From positions 1-34,463 of the forward strand of contig JAISNP010000089.1 of NCBI GenBank assembly GCA_031276175.1: 34,463 bases of DNA, read 5' to 3'. A model generated the notes under the pieces. That model was not told where the DNA came from. It saw nothing but the letters and a program-made list of their open reading frames with translations, and ran no database searches. The DNA is from Tannerella sp. (GTDB lineage Bacteria > Bacteroidota > Bacteroidia > Bacteroidales > Tannerellaceae). Of the stretch, positions 25,128-34,337 are shown piece by piece (within the stretch, counting starts at the first letter, position 1; every line of letters begins with the position of its first letter). A program made the position numbers and the translations under genes.

Positions 25128-27437
25128 ATGGAAAAAAGAAAATATATTGTTTCGGGTTTACTTTTATTTATTTGTCAGGCGGTTTTTTCCCAAACCGCGC
25201 GTATATACGGAAAAGTGACGGACAGCGTCACGAATGAACCGCTCATCGAGGCGGTCGTGTTTATCAAGGGGACAAATATCAACACGCTTACGGATGTCAA
25301 CGGGACGTATTCCCTTTTGCTGCGGAAGGGGACGTATACGGCGACGGCTTCTTATCTGGGATATTATCAGAAAGAGATTGAGGTGAGGATTGACGGCGGC
25401 GAGCAGGCGGTTGATTTCAGGATGAAGGGCAGTACGCAACTGTATGAAGTCAACGTTTCGGCGCAGGCGCGCGACGAGCGGGTGAACACGTTGCAGATGG
25501 GTCTGGAGAAACTGACGGCAAGCGAAATCAAGCGAATGCCGGCGCTGCTGGGCGAAGTGGACGTAATTAAGGCCGTGCAGTTGCTTCCGGGCGTACAGAC
25601 CGTGTCGGAAGGCGGGTCGGGATTCAGCGTGCGGGGAGGGTCGCCCGACCAGAATCTGATTCTGCTCGACAATGCCACCGTCTATAATGCTTCGCACCTG
25701 CTGGGATTCTTTTCCATATTCAACAACGATGTGCTGCGCGGACTGTCGCTCTACAAGGGCGATATTCCGGCGAAGCACGGCGGGCGGCTCTCGTCTCTCC
25801 TCGACATACAGACCAAAACCGACATGCCCGAAAGGTTCGGCGCCACGGGCGGAGTGGGGTTAATATCAAGCCGCCTGATGCTCGAAGCGCCTGTCGGCAC
25901 GAATACTTCGTGGATGGCGGGCGGACGGCGCAGTTATGCGGACTTGTTCCTCAAAATGTCGCCAAACAAAGATTTACGGCAGTCGTCGGTTTATTTTTAC
26001 GATACGAACGTCAAGGTGATGCACCGCTTTTCGGGAAAAGACAGGCTGGAATTGAGCGGTTATTACGGGAAGGATCATTTCGGCGCAAGCGTAGGCGCCT
26101 TTGATTACGGCAATGCTTCGGGCACGCTGGTCTGGTCGCACATCTTTTCGGAAACGCTTTTCGCTCACATCGGCCTCTGCTTTTCGAACTACGACTACGG
26201 GCTGGAATCGGATATGGAAGGTATGCAGGCCACGTGGCAATCGTCTATTACGGACCGGTCGCTGCGGGTAGACTTCGGGCAGCCTGCGGGCGATTTGTGG
26301 AACTTGAGCTACGGGCTGTCGAGCACGATTCATTCGTTCAATCCCGGCATCGTCGCCGTAAAGGGATTTGAGGATATTACCGTCCCGGGAAACCGGGCTT
26401 TGGAGCACAGCGTATATGCATCGAACGAGCAGAAATTCTCGGAACGCTTCAGCGTCAAATACGGTCTCCGGTGGTCTCTGTTTCAAAACATCGGCAGGGC
26501 GACCGTGTTTAACTACGACCGGGATTACCGGTCTGTCGACTCCACGGTATACGCATCGGGAAAGGTGTATAATACGTATTCCCGCTTCGAGCCGCGCGTG
26601 GGTGTGACGCTGAAACTCGGCGAATCGTCGTCCGTCAAGGCCAACTATGCGCACAATGTGCAGTTTATCCAGCTGGCAAACAATTCGGCCGCCGGTTCGC
26701 CCCTCGACATCTGGTTTTCGGCCGGCCCCAACGTCCGGCCGCAGGAAGCGGATTTGTTTGCCCTGGGATATTTCCACAACCTGAAGCAAAATACATACGA
26801 AACGTCCGTCGAATTGTATTACAAGGATTTAAAGCATGTGATTGATTTTGCCGAACATGCCCGGCTCCTCCTGAACGACAAACTGGACGGACAGATACGC
26901 ACCGGCTCCGGGCGGGCATACGGCGCGGAATTTATGGTGAAGAAAAACACGGGCACGCTGACCGGCTTTGTCAACTACACCCTCTCGCGCTCGGAGCGTA
27001 CCATTGCGGATGTGAACCGCGGCAGGACGTATCCGGCGCCTTTCGACAAGACGCACGTGCTGAATGTGGCGCTCAACTGCGACCTGTCGCGCAAGTGCAC
27101 CCTGTCGGCCGTCTGGATATATGCAACCGGCAACCCGACGACGTATCCTTCGGGGCGTTTCGACATCATGGGCGAATATTTCCCGATCTATTCGGGGCGC
27201 AACGAATATCGCCGCCCGGACTATCACCGCCTGGACCTCTCGTTCACCTTCTCGCCCGACAGGGATTCGCGGAAACGGTGGAAAAGCGAATGGAACGTGG
27301 CGCTCTTCAACGCCTACAACAAAAAAAATCCGTGGGTCATCACCTATCTCCGGAATACGGATACCGGAATGCCGTATGCCGAAATGATGTACCTCTTCGG
27401 CATCGTTCCCTCCGTTACGTACAACTTCAAATTTTAA
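25128..27437 (+). CDS. TonB-dependent receptor with N-terminal carboxypeptidase-regulatory-like domain
   Basis: The ATG at 25128 gives a 769-residue protein with a signal peptide (YIVSGLLLFICQAVFSQ). An in-frame TTG at 25110 lies before the likely transcription start. A CarboxypepD_reg-like domain (about 22-105, 'IYGKVTDSVTNEPLIEAVVFI') is followed by a plug ('MPALLGEVDVIKAVQLLPGV', 'GFSVRGGSPDQNLILLDNATV') and a 22-strand-type barrel ending in 'GIVPSVTYNFKF'. It lacks the SusC signature and is shorter, so it belongs to the other large Bacteroidota receptor group. That group is commonly paired with a DUF4249 lipoprotein, as here 5 bases downstream. The cargo is unknown. Confidence 0.93.
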   Translation: MEKRKYIVSGLLLFICQAVFSQTARIYGKVTDSVTNEPLIEAVVFIKGTNINTLTDVNGTYSLLLRKGTYTATASYLGYYQKEIEVRIDGGEQAVDFRMKGSTQLYEVNVSAQARDERVNTLQMGLEKLTASEIKRMPALLGEVDVIKAVQLLPGVQTVSEGGSGFSVRGGSPDQNLILLDNATVYNASHLLGFFSIFNNDVLRGLSLYKGDIPAKHGGRLSSLLDIQTKTDMPERFGATGGVGLISSRLMLEAPVGTNTSWMAGGRRSYADLFLKMSPNKDLRQSSVYFYDTNVKVMHRFSGKDRLELSGYYGKDHFGASVGAFDYGNASGTLVWSHIFSETLFAHIGLCFSNYDYGLESDMEGMQATWQSSITDRSLRVDFGQPAGDLWNLSYGLSSTIHSFNPGIVAVKGFEDITVPGNRALEHSVYASNEQKFSERFSVKYGLRWSLFQNIGRATVFNYDRDYRSVDSTVYASGKVYNTYSRFEPRVGVTLKLGESSSVKANYAHNVQFIQLANNSAAGSPLDIWFSAGPNVRPQEADLFALGYFHNLKQNTYETSVELYYKDLKHVIDFAEHARLLLNDKLDGQIRTGSGRAYGAEFMVKKNTGTLTGFVNYTLSRSERTIADVNRGRTYPAPFDKTHVLNVALNCDLSRKCTLSAVWIYATGNPTTYPSGRFDIMGEYFPIYSGRNEYRRPDYHRLDLSFTFSPDRDSRKRWKSEWNVALFNAYNKKNPWVITYLRNTDTGMPYAEMMYLFGIVPSVTYNFKF

Positions 27438-27442
27438 ATCGC

Positions 27443-28336
27443 ATGATACGCTCCATAATACCAACCCTCCTCCTCCTTTGGCTGAGCGCCTGCACGGCGC
27501 CGATCACGATACGGACGAACGACTCGAAGCCCGTTATCGTGATATACGGCTGCCTGACGGAACAGGCAACGCACCAGACGGTGCGGATCTCCGGCTCGTC
27601 GCCCTACTTCGACGAGGTGAGGAACAAGCCCGTATCCGGCGCAACGGTCAGCATATCCTCGTCCGACAACAGGACTTTCGAACTCACGGAAAGCCCGGAC
27701 GAACAGGGCTTCTACCTGACCGTACGCCCGATGGCCGCCGTGCCCGGCGTGACGTATACGCTGTGCGTGGAAGTCGATTTCGACGGCGACGGCGTAGTGG
27801 AAACATACACCGCCTCCACCGTCATGACGCATCCCGCCGGCGTGGATTCCATCGCAATCAGGCCGATAAGCATCATGGGATACAAGCATTACACGCTGAG
27901 TTTCTTCGCCCCGGATGCGCCGTCGACCGACTATTACCTGGCGCGTTTTGTCATCAACGACACAATCGAAACCCGCCGCATCTCCGACCTTACCGTCTTC
28001 TCGGACGAAGGCTTCAACGGACAGTATTTCAACGATGTGGCGCTGCGGTATTTCGACGACACGGATAATGATTTCCCCTCCGGGAGCAACATGGAGACGG
28101 ATACTGCTTTTTCCGTCCGCCCCGGATACAGGATTACGCTGCTGTTTAGCCGCATAGACCAGGGCTATTTCAACTTCATCAACCAGTGCCGGGAAGAAAA
28201 GCGCGGAGAGAACCCGTTTTTCGGCGGCCCGCCGTCCAATATTGAAACAAATATCGACAATGGCGGAGCAGGCTATTTCGCCGCATTTTCGACCACGGCG
28301 ACGGAAGCCGTCGTGCCCGACGCGGAAAATGAATGA
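27443..28336 (+). CDS. DUF4249-type lipoprotein
   Basis: The start at 27443 gives a 297-residue lipoprotein with lipobox 'LLWLSAC' (Cys near residue 17). An earlier in-frame start would lie inside the receptor gene. The mature part begins with 'KPVIVIYGCLTEQATHQTVRISGSSPYFD' and 'KPVSGATVSIS', typical of DUF4249 proteins. An Ig-like beta region and a C-terminal segment with 'YRITLLFSRIDQGYFNFINQC' and 'PSNIETNIDNGGAGYFAAFSTT' follow. Proteins of this group sit next to TonB receptors and probably help capture the receptor's cargo at the surface. It is co-transcribed with the receptor and followed by a terminator. Confidence 0.88.
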   Translation: MIRSIIPTLLLLWLSACTAPITIRTNDSKPVIVIYGCLTEQATHQTVRISGSSPYFDEVRNKPVSGATVSISSSDNRTFELTESPDEQGFYLTVRPMAAVPGVTYTLCVEVDFDGDGVVETYTASTVMTHPAGVDSIAIRPISIMGYKHYTLSFFAPDAPSTDYYLARFVINDTIETRRISDLTVFSDEGFNGQYFNDVALRYFDDTDNDFPSGSNMETDTAFSVRPGYRITLLFSRIDQGYFNFINQCREEKRGENPFFGGPPSNIETNIDNGGAGYFAAFSTTATEAVVPDAENE

Positions 28337-28449
28337 CCCTGCGCGGAGCGTCCGGAACGTGAGTTCGACGTAAGAAAAAGCAAAAACAAAGCAGGAATCG
28401 CAAATCCACCGTATTCGACAGTTAAAAATCACATTTTTTATCTTCTTTT

Positions 28450-28481
28450 GCCCTTTATTGCAGAATAGGGGCTTTTTTTTT
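28450..28481 (+). terminator. Intrinsic terminator of the TonB-receptor/DUF4249 operon
   Basis: GCCCT-TTATT and AATA-GGGGC form a stem with small irregularities around a short loop (28450-28472), followed directly by nine T residues (28473-28481). It lies 114 bases after the DUF4249 stop. Confidence 0.75.
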
Positions 28482-28492
28482 GAACAAAACGG

Positions 28493-28702
28493 GCGCACGT
28501 TTATGCCGAACGTGCGCACGTTTGCACCATTCGTGCGCACGTTTACACCAAACGTGCGCACATTTACGCCAAACGTGCGCACGTTTATGCCATTCGTGCG
28601 CACGTTTACGCCGAACGTGCGCACGTTTACGCCATTCGTGCGCACGTTTACGCCAAACGTGCGCACGTTTGCGTCATTCGTGCGCACGTTTGCAACAACA
28701 TA
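28493..28702. repeat. Tandem array C: ten palindromic units, exact 21-bp period
   Basis: GCGCACG starts at 28493, 28514, 28535, 28556, 28577, 28598, 28619, 28640, 28661 and 28682. Nine of the units hold the perfect palindrome CGTGCGCACG. Where the unit is preceded by AA, the palindrome extends to AACGTGCGCACGTT. The 3-base variable position before the palindrome switches among GAA, ATT and AAA. The array starts 11 bases after the T-run of the preceding terminator and ends about 340 bp before the first peptidase gene. Confidence 0.95.
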
Positions 28703-29042
28703 GAAGGCCGTTTCGTCGCTACATGTGATTTTTATCGGTTGAATACTACTATTTTACGGAATATCGCTCGGATCGGACGCACGTTTCGGAACTACTCTTT
28801 CGATAATCGCGTGCAGGCGAAGCGCAGTGCGGGGTATTGTTTCGCGGAAAAAAAAACAGAAGGCGACCGTGGCATCCCACATTCCGTCCGTGCGCGCTTT
28901 TTTGTCGGGACATGACGGCATCGGAAGAGTCGCGATAATTTTCGATAATAAAAGCACAATATAAATATTTTATTCCTACCTTTATCGCCGTATTTGACAA
29001 AAAGTCTGTAAGGTCGCACTAAAATTATCAATATTAAATATT
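28703..29042. other. Intergenic region before the peptidase operon
   Basis: This 340-base stretch holds no gene I can support; short frames here have no recognisable product. TACCTTTA at about 28977-28984 is a one-mismatch -7 box for the plus strand, and an A9 run lies near 28849. The last 60 bases before the start codon are A/T-rich, as expected for a Bacteroidota leader without a Shine-Dalgarno sequence. Confidence 0.4.
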
Positions 29043-31466
29043 ATGCAAATGAAAAAACTTTTTTTGACCGGAATTATTTTATCCGGAGTATTAGTATGCT
29101 GTTTGACAACAGCACAGGACGTGGCATACAAACTGCCGCCTAAGGAAATTCAAGACATCGCACTGGCGAAACTCCCTCCAAGCGTAACGATCGGTAACGA
29201 CAGCAAATGGCTGTTGATGCTCGACAAAGTTCCGTTTTTATCCGTAGAAGAACTGGCGCAGCCGGAATACAAACTGGCCGGCACGCGCGTGACGGGACTG
29301 TTCGCCCCAAGCCGCAGGGAAGGTTATTCGAGCGCCCGCCTGCTGGACATCAAGACCGGAAACGAATCGGATATAACCGGTTTGCCGGCAAACGCGCACA
29401 TTCTGGAAACCGAATGGTCGCCCGAATCGTCGCATCTGGCGCTTGTACTGCGGGGCGACGACGGTTATTACCTCTGGTTGGTCTCCATTGCCGACAAACA
29501 GGCAAGGCAGGCAGGCAAACACCGGCTGAACCTGACAGGCGGCCGCGTGCGCTTCAACTGGCTCGGCGAAACGGAACTCATCGTCCCAACCGTACCGGCT
29601 TCGACAGGCGCATTACCCCAACCGCCGCGCGTACCCGCCGGCCCGCTCGTGCAAACCGGCGACGGAAAAGCCACGCCGGCGCGTACCTATCAGGATTTGC
29701 TGAAAAACCCTTACGATGAAACGCTGTTCGACTATCTTTTCACCGCGCAACTGATGAAAGTATCGCCCGAAGGCGAAACGGCTATCGGCAAGCCGGCCAT
29801 TTATTCGCAGGTAAGCCTCTCGCCCGACAAACAGTATCTGCTGACCACGACCATCGACCGTCCATACTCCTACATCGTGCCCATGCAAAGTTTTCCGCAG
29901 ACGGTTTCCGTAATCACCACGGACGGACGACCGGTGAAAACGCTCAACAAGCATCCGATGCTCCCCGACGGAATGGGCTACGACACCAGCTCGCCCTATC
30001 CGCGCAATTACGGGTGGCGACCCGACAAACCGGCCACGCTCTACTGGACGGAAGCGCTCGACGAAGGAAACCCGCGCAAGAACCCGGCGCCGTTCATGGA
30101 TGCCGTCTATCAGCTTGCCGCGCCGTTCGACGGAGACAGGCAATTACTCGTCAAAACGGAATTTCGCAGCATGGGAATCCAGTGGTGCGACGATGCGTTT
30201 GCCCTCGTCAGAGAATCTTCGCGCCGCACGAGACGGATAAAAACATACTCGTTTGCCCCCTCCGCACCCGGACAGGCGCGCGAACTGATATTCGACGTCT
30301 CGACGGACGACGGATATGCCAATCCCGGAATACCGGTTACGGTCAGGAACGCCTTCAACAGACAGGTACTGTATACCAACAAAAATCACAGCGAACTGCT
30401 TATGACCGCCCAGGGCGCGTCTCCCGAAGGCGACATGCCATACCTCAGCCGCTACGATCTGAAGACGAAAAAGAACACCATCCTGTGGCGTTGCGCCGCG
30501 CCTTACTACGAAACCATCGTCGACATGATCGACCCCGCCGGTTTGAAGTTCATCACGGCGCGACAGTCGGTCGAAGAACCGGTAAACTACTTCGTCCGCG
30601 ACGCAAAAAAGAAAACCGCGCGCGCCCTGACATCATTCTCCAACCCCTATCCGCAACTGGAAGGCATGAAAGTAGAAAAGATGCAGTACGAACGCGCCGA
30701 CGGGCTGAACCTGACGGCCACGCTCTATACGCCCGCAGGCTACGACAAAGCAAAAGACGGACGGCTGCCCGTGCTGATGTGGGCTTATCCGCGCGAATAC
30801 CGCTCGGCAGACGATGCGGCGCAGGTGAGAGGCTCGAAATACCTCTTTACCACCATTACTTACCGCTCGCCCGTCTTCTGGGTAACGCGCGGCTACGCCG
30901 TGATGGACAATGTGGAGATGCCGATAGTAGGCTCGAAAGGAGATGAACCGAACGACAATTTCCTCGAACAACTGGTGATGAACGCCGAAGCGGCCGCAAA
31001 AGCCATCCATAACACCGGCGTGGGCGATACGTCGCGCATGGCTGTCGGCGGACATTCCTACGGAGGCTTCATGACCGCAAATCTGCTGACGCATACCGGT
31101 ATCTACAAGGCAGGCATCGCACGAAGCGGCGCATACAACCGCTCCCTTACGCCCTTCGGCTTCCAGTCCGAAACACGCACCTACTGGGAAGCGCCCGACG
31201 TGTATCACAAAATGTCGCCCTTCAACTATGCACATCAACTGAGCGGCGCCCTCCTGCTGATACACGGAGAACACGACAACAACACCGGCACCTTCCCCAT
31301 CCAGAGCGAACGGCTCTTTGCCGCCATAAAGGGACACGGAGGCATCTGCCGCTTAGTCATTCTTCCATACGAAAGCCACGCCTATTCGGCCAGGGAAAAC
31401 ATCCTGCACCTGCTTTACGAAGCGGATACATGGCTGGAGAAGCACGTGAAAAACTACAATAAATAA
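29043..31466 (+). CDS. S9 serine peptidase, glutamyl-endopeptidase-like (S9D type)
   Basis: The 807-residue protein has a signal peptide (KKLFLTGIILSGVLVCCLTTAQ). The ATG at 29049 is an equally good start. The mature part opens with 'YKLPPKEIQDIAL', 'SVTIGNDSKWLLMLDK' and 'LSVEELAQPEYKLAGTRV'. This opening is typical of the S9D glutamyl-endopeptidase group, which has an N-terminal beta-propeller and a C-terminal alpha/beta-hydrolase. The triad is visible: Ser672 in 'GGHSYGGF', Asp745 in 'IHGEHDNN' and His779 in 'YESHAYSA'. It is exported, so it probably degrades peptides in the periplasm. Cleavage after Glu is an inference from family resemblance. The second peptidase starts 6 bases after its stop. 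Confidence 0.88.
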   Translation: MQMKKLFLTGIILSGVLVCCLTTAQDVAYKLPPKEIQDIALAKLPPSVTIGNDSKWLLMLDKVPFLSVEELAQPEYKLAGTRVTGLFAPSRREGYSSARLLDIKTGNESDITGLPANAHILETEWSPESSHLALVLRGDDGYYLWLVSIADKQARQAGKHRLNLTGGRVRFNWLGETELIVPTVPASTGALPQPPRVPAGPLVQTGDGKATPARTYQDLLKNPYDETLFDYLFTAQLMKVSPEGETAIGKPAIYSQVSLSPDKQYLLTTTIDRPYSYIVPMQSFPQTVSVITTDGRPVKTLNKHPMLPDGMGYDTSSPYPRNYGWRPDKPATLYWTEALDEGNPRKNPAPFMDAVYQLAAPFDGDRQLLVKTEFRSMGIQWCDDAFALVRESSRRTRRIKTYSFAPSAPGQARELIFDVSTDDGYANPGIPVTVRNAFNRQVLYTNKNHSELLMTAQGASPEGDMPYLSRYDLKTKKNTILWRCAAPYYETIVDMIDPAGLKFITARQSVEEPVNYFVRDAKKKTARALTSFSNPYPQLEGMKVEKMQYERADGLNLTATLYTPAGYDKAKDGRLPVLMWAYPREYRSADDAAQVRGSKYLFTTITYRSPVFWVTRGYAVMDNVEMPIVGSKGDEPNDNFLEQLVMNAEAAAKAIHNTGVGDTSRMAVGGHSYGGFMTANLLTHTGIYKAGIARSGAYNRSLTPFGFQSETRTYWEAPDVYHKMSPFNYAHQLSGALLLIHGEHDNNTGTFPIQSERLFAAIKGHGGICRLVILPYESHAYSARENILHLLYEADTWLEKHVKNYNK

Positions 31467-31472
31467 TCGGCG

Positions 31473-34256
31473 ATGAAAATATTCAAGACATTCGTACTGG
31501 CGGTAGCCATTGCCGCAGCGCTGCCCGTTGCGGCACAGCAAACACCCCGCCCCATGACCGTAGAAGACCTCGCCGCATGGGAAAGAATCACCGAAAAAAA
31601 CATCTCCGACGACGGAAACCTGGTGTCCGTCAAAATGGAGCCGTGGAAAGGCGATGCCTCCATCCTCGTATTTAATCGGAAAGGCGAAGAAATAGCCTCT
31701 TTCAAACCGGCAAAAAAGAGCGAGTTCTCGTCCACGCACTATCTGCTGGTGACGACAACCGCCACGCTGGAAGAAACCGAAGCGCTCAAACTCAAAAAAA
31801 CGAAACCGAAAGACATGCCGATGGACAGGCTGGTTATCCGCAACCTGAAGGACGGAAAGGACGGAAAGGAGGAGACGATCGACTCGCTCGTCTCCTACAA
31901 ACTCTCCGGGAGCGCCGACTGGGTAGCTTATCAGCGCGGAAACAGTCGGGACTCGCTGCTGTATGTCCGTTCGCTCGACGGATTGCAGGCGGTCGACTTC
32001 CGCATGGTCGGCCAGTATATTTTCTCGAAAGAAAATAACATACTCTACTTCGTCACGAAAGACACCACAGCGCTGAAACCCGGACTGTACGCCTACCGTC
32101 CGGGACACGATGCGCCGCCGCAGCCCTTGCTCGAAGGAGACGGAGTATTCAAACAGATTGTCCCCGACGAGAAAGGCGAACACGTCGCCTTCCTCTACTG
32201 TGCCGACAAAAAGGAAACCGATACGAACTTTGCCCTGTATCTGTCCGAAAGCAACCTTCCGGCCGGGAAAATAGCCGACCGGACGAACGACTTCCTGCCC
32301 GAAGGCTGGATCATCAGCGGCAACGGGAACATTCGTTTCACGAAACATGCCAAACGCCTGTTTTTCGGCATCGCGCCCGAACCGAAGCAGAAGGATACAA
32401 CCGTGCTGGCCGAAAACCGTCCCGACGTACACATCTGGAACTGGGATGAAGACGTGCAGTACACCGTGCAGGACTATAACCGCGCCGCAGACCTGAAGAA
32501 AACTTACACCGTGGCATACAATCTCAACGGAGGAAAAGCCGTCAAGGTTTCCGCTTCGGCTTCTTTCGTCGGATTAACCTACAACCCCGACGTCAAAAAG
32601 TTCGTTCGGCTGACTTCTCCCGAAACCACAATGTTTCAGCCGGTCGAAGACGACGAAGTGACGACAGCCCTGCTGACCACCTCCAAACCGTACCGGAAAG
32701 AAAGCATGTGGGAAGGCGCAAGCCGCGAAGACATCAGCCTCATCGACATGACGACGGGCAACGTCCGGCCGGTGAAGAAAGGCATCGTCGCCCGCGCACG
32801 CCTCTCGCCGAAAGGAAAATATGTCTACTGGTATCACGCAGCCGACAGTTCTTGGTACACATGGTCTGTGGCCGACGGAAAAGAATATCGCCTGACCACG
32901 CCGGCCTCCTTCGTCGCCTGGAACGAAGATCACGACACCCCCAGCCATCCGCAGGCATACGGCGCGGCGGGATGGACGGAAGGCGACGGGCATATCCTGA
33001 TATACGACCGCTTTGACATCTGGCGCTTCTCGCCCACGGCGAACGCCGCGCCCGTCAACCTGACCCGGAACGGACGCGAAAAGCAGATTGCATATCGCTA
33101 CATTCCGTTAGACCGCGAAGAAACGTACATCGACAGCCGGAAGACGCAACTGCTGGCAGGATTCGACCACGTAACCAAGGGACGCGGGTTCTACAAAACC
33201 GACTTCTCCAAACCCGCCGCGCCGTCCGTACTCCTTGCGGGCGACTATGCCCTGACCCCGCCGGTGAAGGCAAAGAAATCCGACGCGCTGATATACACGC
33301 GGGAAACGTTCGCCACATATCCGGACGTGTATCTGTCCGACCTGACGTGCAAACATTCCACCCAGCTGACGCACGGCGTCCGTCAACAGAATGCCTTCCT
33401 CTGGGGCACGGCCGAACTGACGTCGTGGACTTCGCTGGACGGGAAGCGGCTCGAAGGCGTCATATACAAGCCTGCCGACTTCGACCCGGCGAAGAAATAT
33501 CCCCTCATCGTCAACTTCTACGAGCGCAATGCCGATACCTATCATTCGTATCGTATGCCCGAACCGCACCGCTCGTCGATCGACTACCACTTCTACAACA
33601 GCAACGGCTATATCGTTTTCAATCCCGACATCGTCTACGACGACGGCTATCCGGGCGAAAGCTGCTACAAGGCCGTCATGTCCGGCGTAACGGCGCTGAT
33701 TGCCAAAGGCTACATCGACGAAAAAGCCGTCGGGGCGCAGGGACACAGCTGGGGCGGGTATCAGGATGCTTATCTGGCCACACGCACTAACCTGTTTGCC
33801 GCCATCGAATCTGGCGCGCCTGTGGTGAACATGTTCAGCGCTTACGGCGGCATACGCTGGGGGTCGGGGCTGAACCGCTCCTTCCAGTACGAACACGGGC
33901 AGAGCCGCATCGGCAAGTCGATTTGGGAATCGCCCCTGCGCTATCTCGAAAACTCGCCCCTCTTCGACATGGACAAGGTGCAAACGCCCATCCTCATCAT
34001 GGCCAACGACCGTGACGGACACGTGCCCTGGTATCAAGGCATTGAGTTCTTCATCGCCCTCAAGCGCCTGCAAAAACCCGTCTGGCTGCTGAACTATACC
34101 GGCGAACCGCACTGGCCTGTACGCATGGCAAACAAGATGGATTTCCAGAAGCGCATGTTCCAGTTCTTCGAACATTACCTCAAGGGCAAACCCATGCCCC
34201 GGTGGATGAGCGAGGGCGTGCAGGCCGTGGACAGGGATTTTGAACTGGGATACTGA
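31473..34256 (+). CDS. S9-family prolyl-oligopeptidase-like serine peptidase
   Basis: The 927-residue protein has a signal peptide (KIFKTFVLAVAIAAALPVAAQQ). A long N-terminal part follows that reads as a propeller ('ITEKNISDDGNLVSVKMEPW', 'RARLSPKGKYVYWYHA'). The C-terminal hydrolase has Ser759 in 'GAQGHSWGGYQ', Asp848 in 'ANDRDGHVPW' and His880 in 'YTGEPHWP'. The order and motifs are those of the S9 family, although it is longer than typical dipeptidyl peptidases (around 700 residues). It is exported and co-transcribed with the S9D-like gene upstream, so the two probably act on the same peptide pool. The exact specificity cannot be read from sequence. Confidence 0.9.
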   Translation: MKIFKTFVLAVAIAAALPVAAQQTPRPMTVEDLAAWERITEKNISDDGNLVSVKMEPWKGDASILVFNRKGEEIASFKPAKKSEFSSTHYLLVTTTATLEETEALKLKKTKPKDMPMDRLVIRNLKDGKDGKEETIDSLVSYKLSGSADWVAYQRGNSRDSLLYVRSLDGLQAVDFRMVGQYIFSKENNILYFVTKDTTALKPGLYAYRPGHDAPPQPLLEGDGVFKQIVPDEKGEHVAFLYCADKKETDTNFALYLSESNLPAGKIADRTNDFLPEGWIISGNGNIRFTKHAKRLFFGIAPEPKQKDTTVLAENRPDVHIWNWDEDVQYTVQDYNRAADLKKTYTVAYNLNGGKAVKVSASASFVGLTYNPDVKKFVRLTSPETTMFQPVEDDEVTTALLTTSKPYRKESMWEGASREDISLIDMTTGNVRPVKKGIVARARLSPKGKYVYWYHAADSSWYTWSVADGKEYRLTTPASFVAWNEDHDTPSHPQAYGAAGWTEGDGHILIYDRFDIWRFSPTANAAPVNLTRNGREKQIAYRYIPLDREETYIDSRKTQLLAGFDHVTKGRGFYKTDFSKPAAPSVLLAGDYALTPPVKAKKSDALIYTRETFATYPDVYLSDLTCKHSTQLTHGVRQQNAFLWGTAELTSWTSLDGKRLEGVIYKPADFDPAKKYPLIVNFYERNADTYHSYRMPEPHRSSIDYHFYNSNGYIVFNPDIVYDDGYPGESCYKAVMSGVTALIAKGYIDEKAVGAQGHSWGGYQDAYLATRTNLFAAIESGAPVVNMFSAYGGIRWGSGLNRSFQYEHGQSRIGKSIWESPLRYLENSPLFDMDKVQTPILIMANDRDGHVPWYQGIEFFIALKRLQKPVWLLNYTGEPHWPVRMANKMDFQKRMFQFFEHYLKGKPMPRWMSEGVQAVDRDFELGY

Positions 34257-34296
34257 CACGCCATCCCGCCCCGTTAATGTAGCTCCCGCACAATTT

Positions 34297-34322
34297 CCCG
34301 AAGAATCTTATTGTGCTTCGGG
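34297..34322. other. Hairpin between converging genes
   Basis: CCCGAAG (34297-34303) and CTTCGGG (34316-34322) form a 7-bp stem with a 12-base loop. It lies 40 bases after the peptidase stop and 15 bases after the end of the converging ABC-F gene. No T-tract follows on either strand, so termination is uncertain. Confidence 0.35.
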
Positions 34323-34337
34323 AACGCGCAGAGGCGC

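Noticed and set aside
27434-28687. Long minus-strand frame with a heptad repeat (VRTFGVN-like) over array C
   Set aside because: It is antisense to the DUF4249 gene for most of its length. The repeat is only a reading of a 21-bp DNA period (a multiple of three) and also gives an open frame on the plus strand. No signal peptide or start context supports it.
28493-28702. CRISPR array
   Set aside because: The repeated unit is 21 bp with no unique spacers; the variable part is only a few bases. No cas genes are present. The same applies to the arrays at 9642 and 17502.
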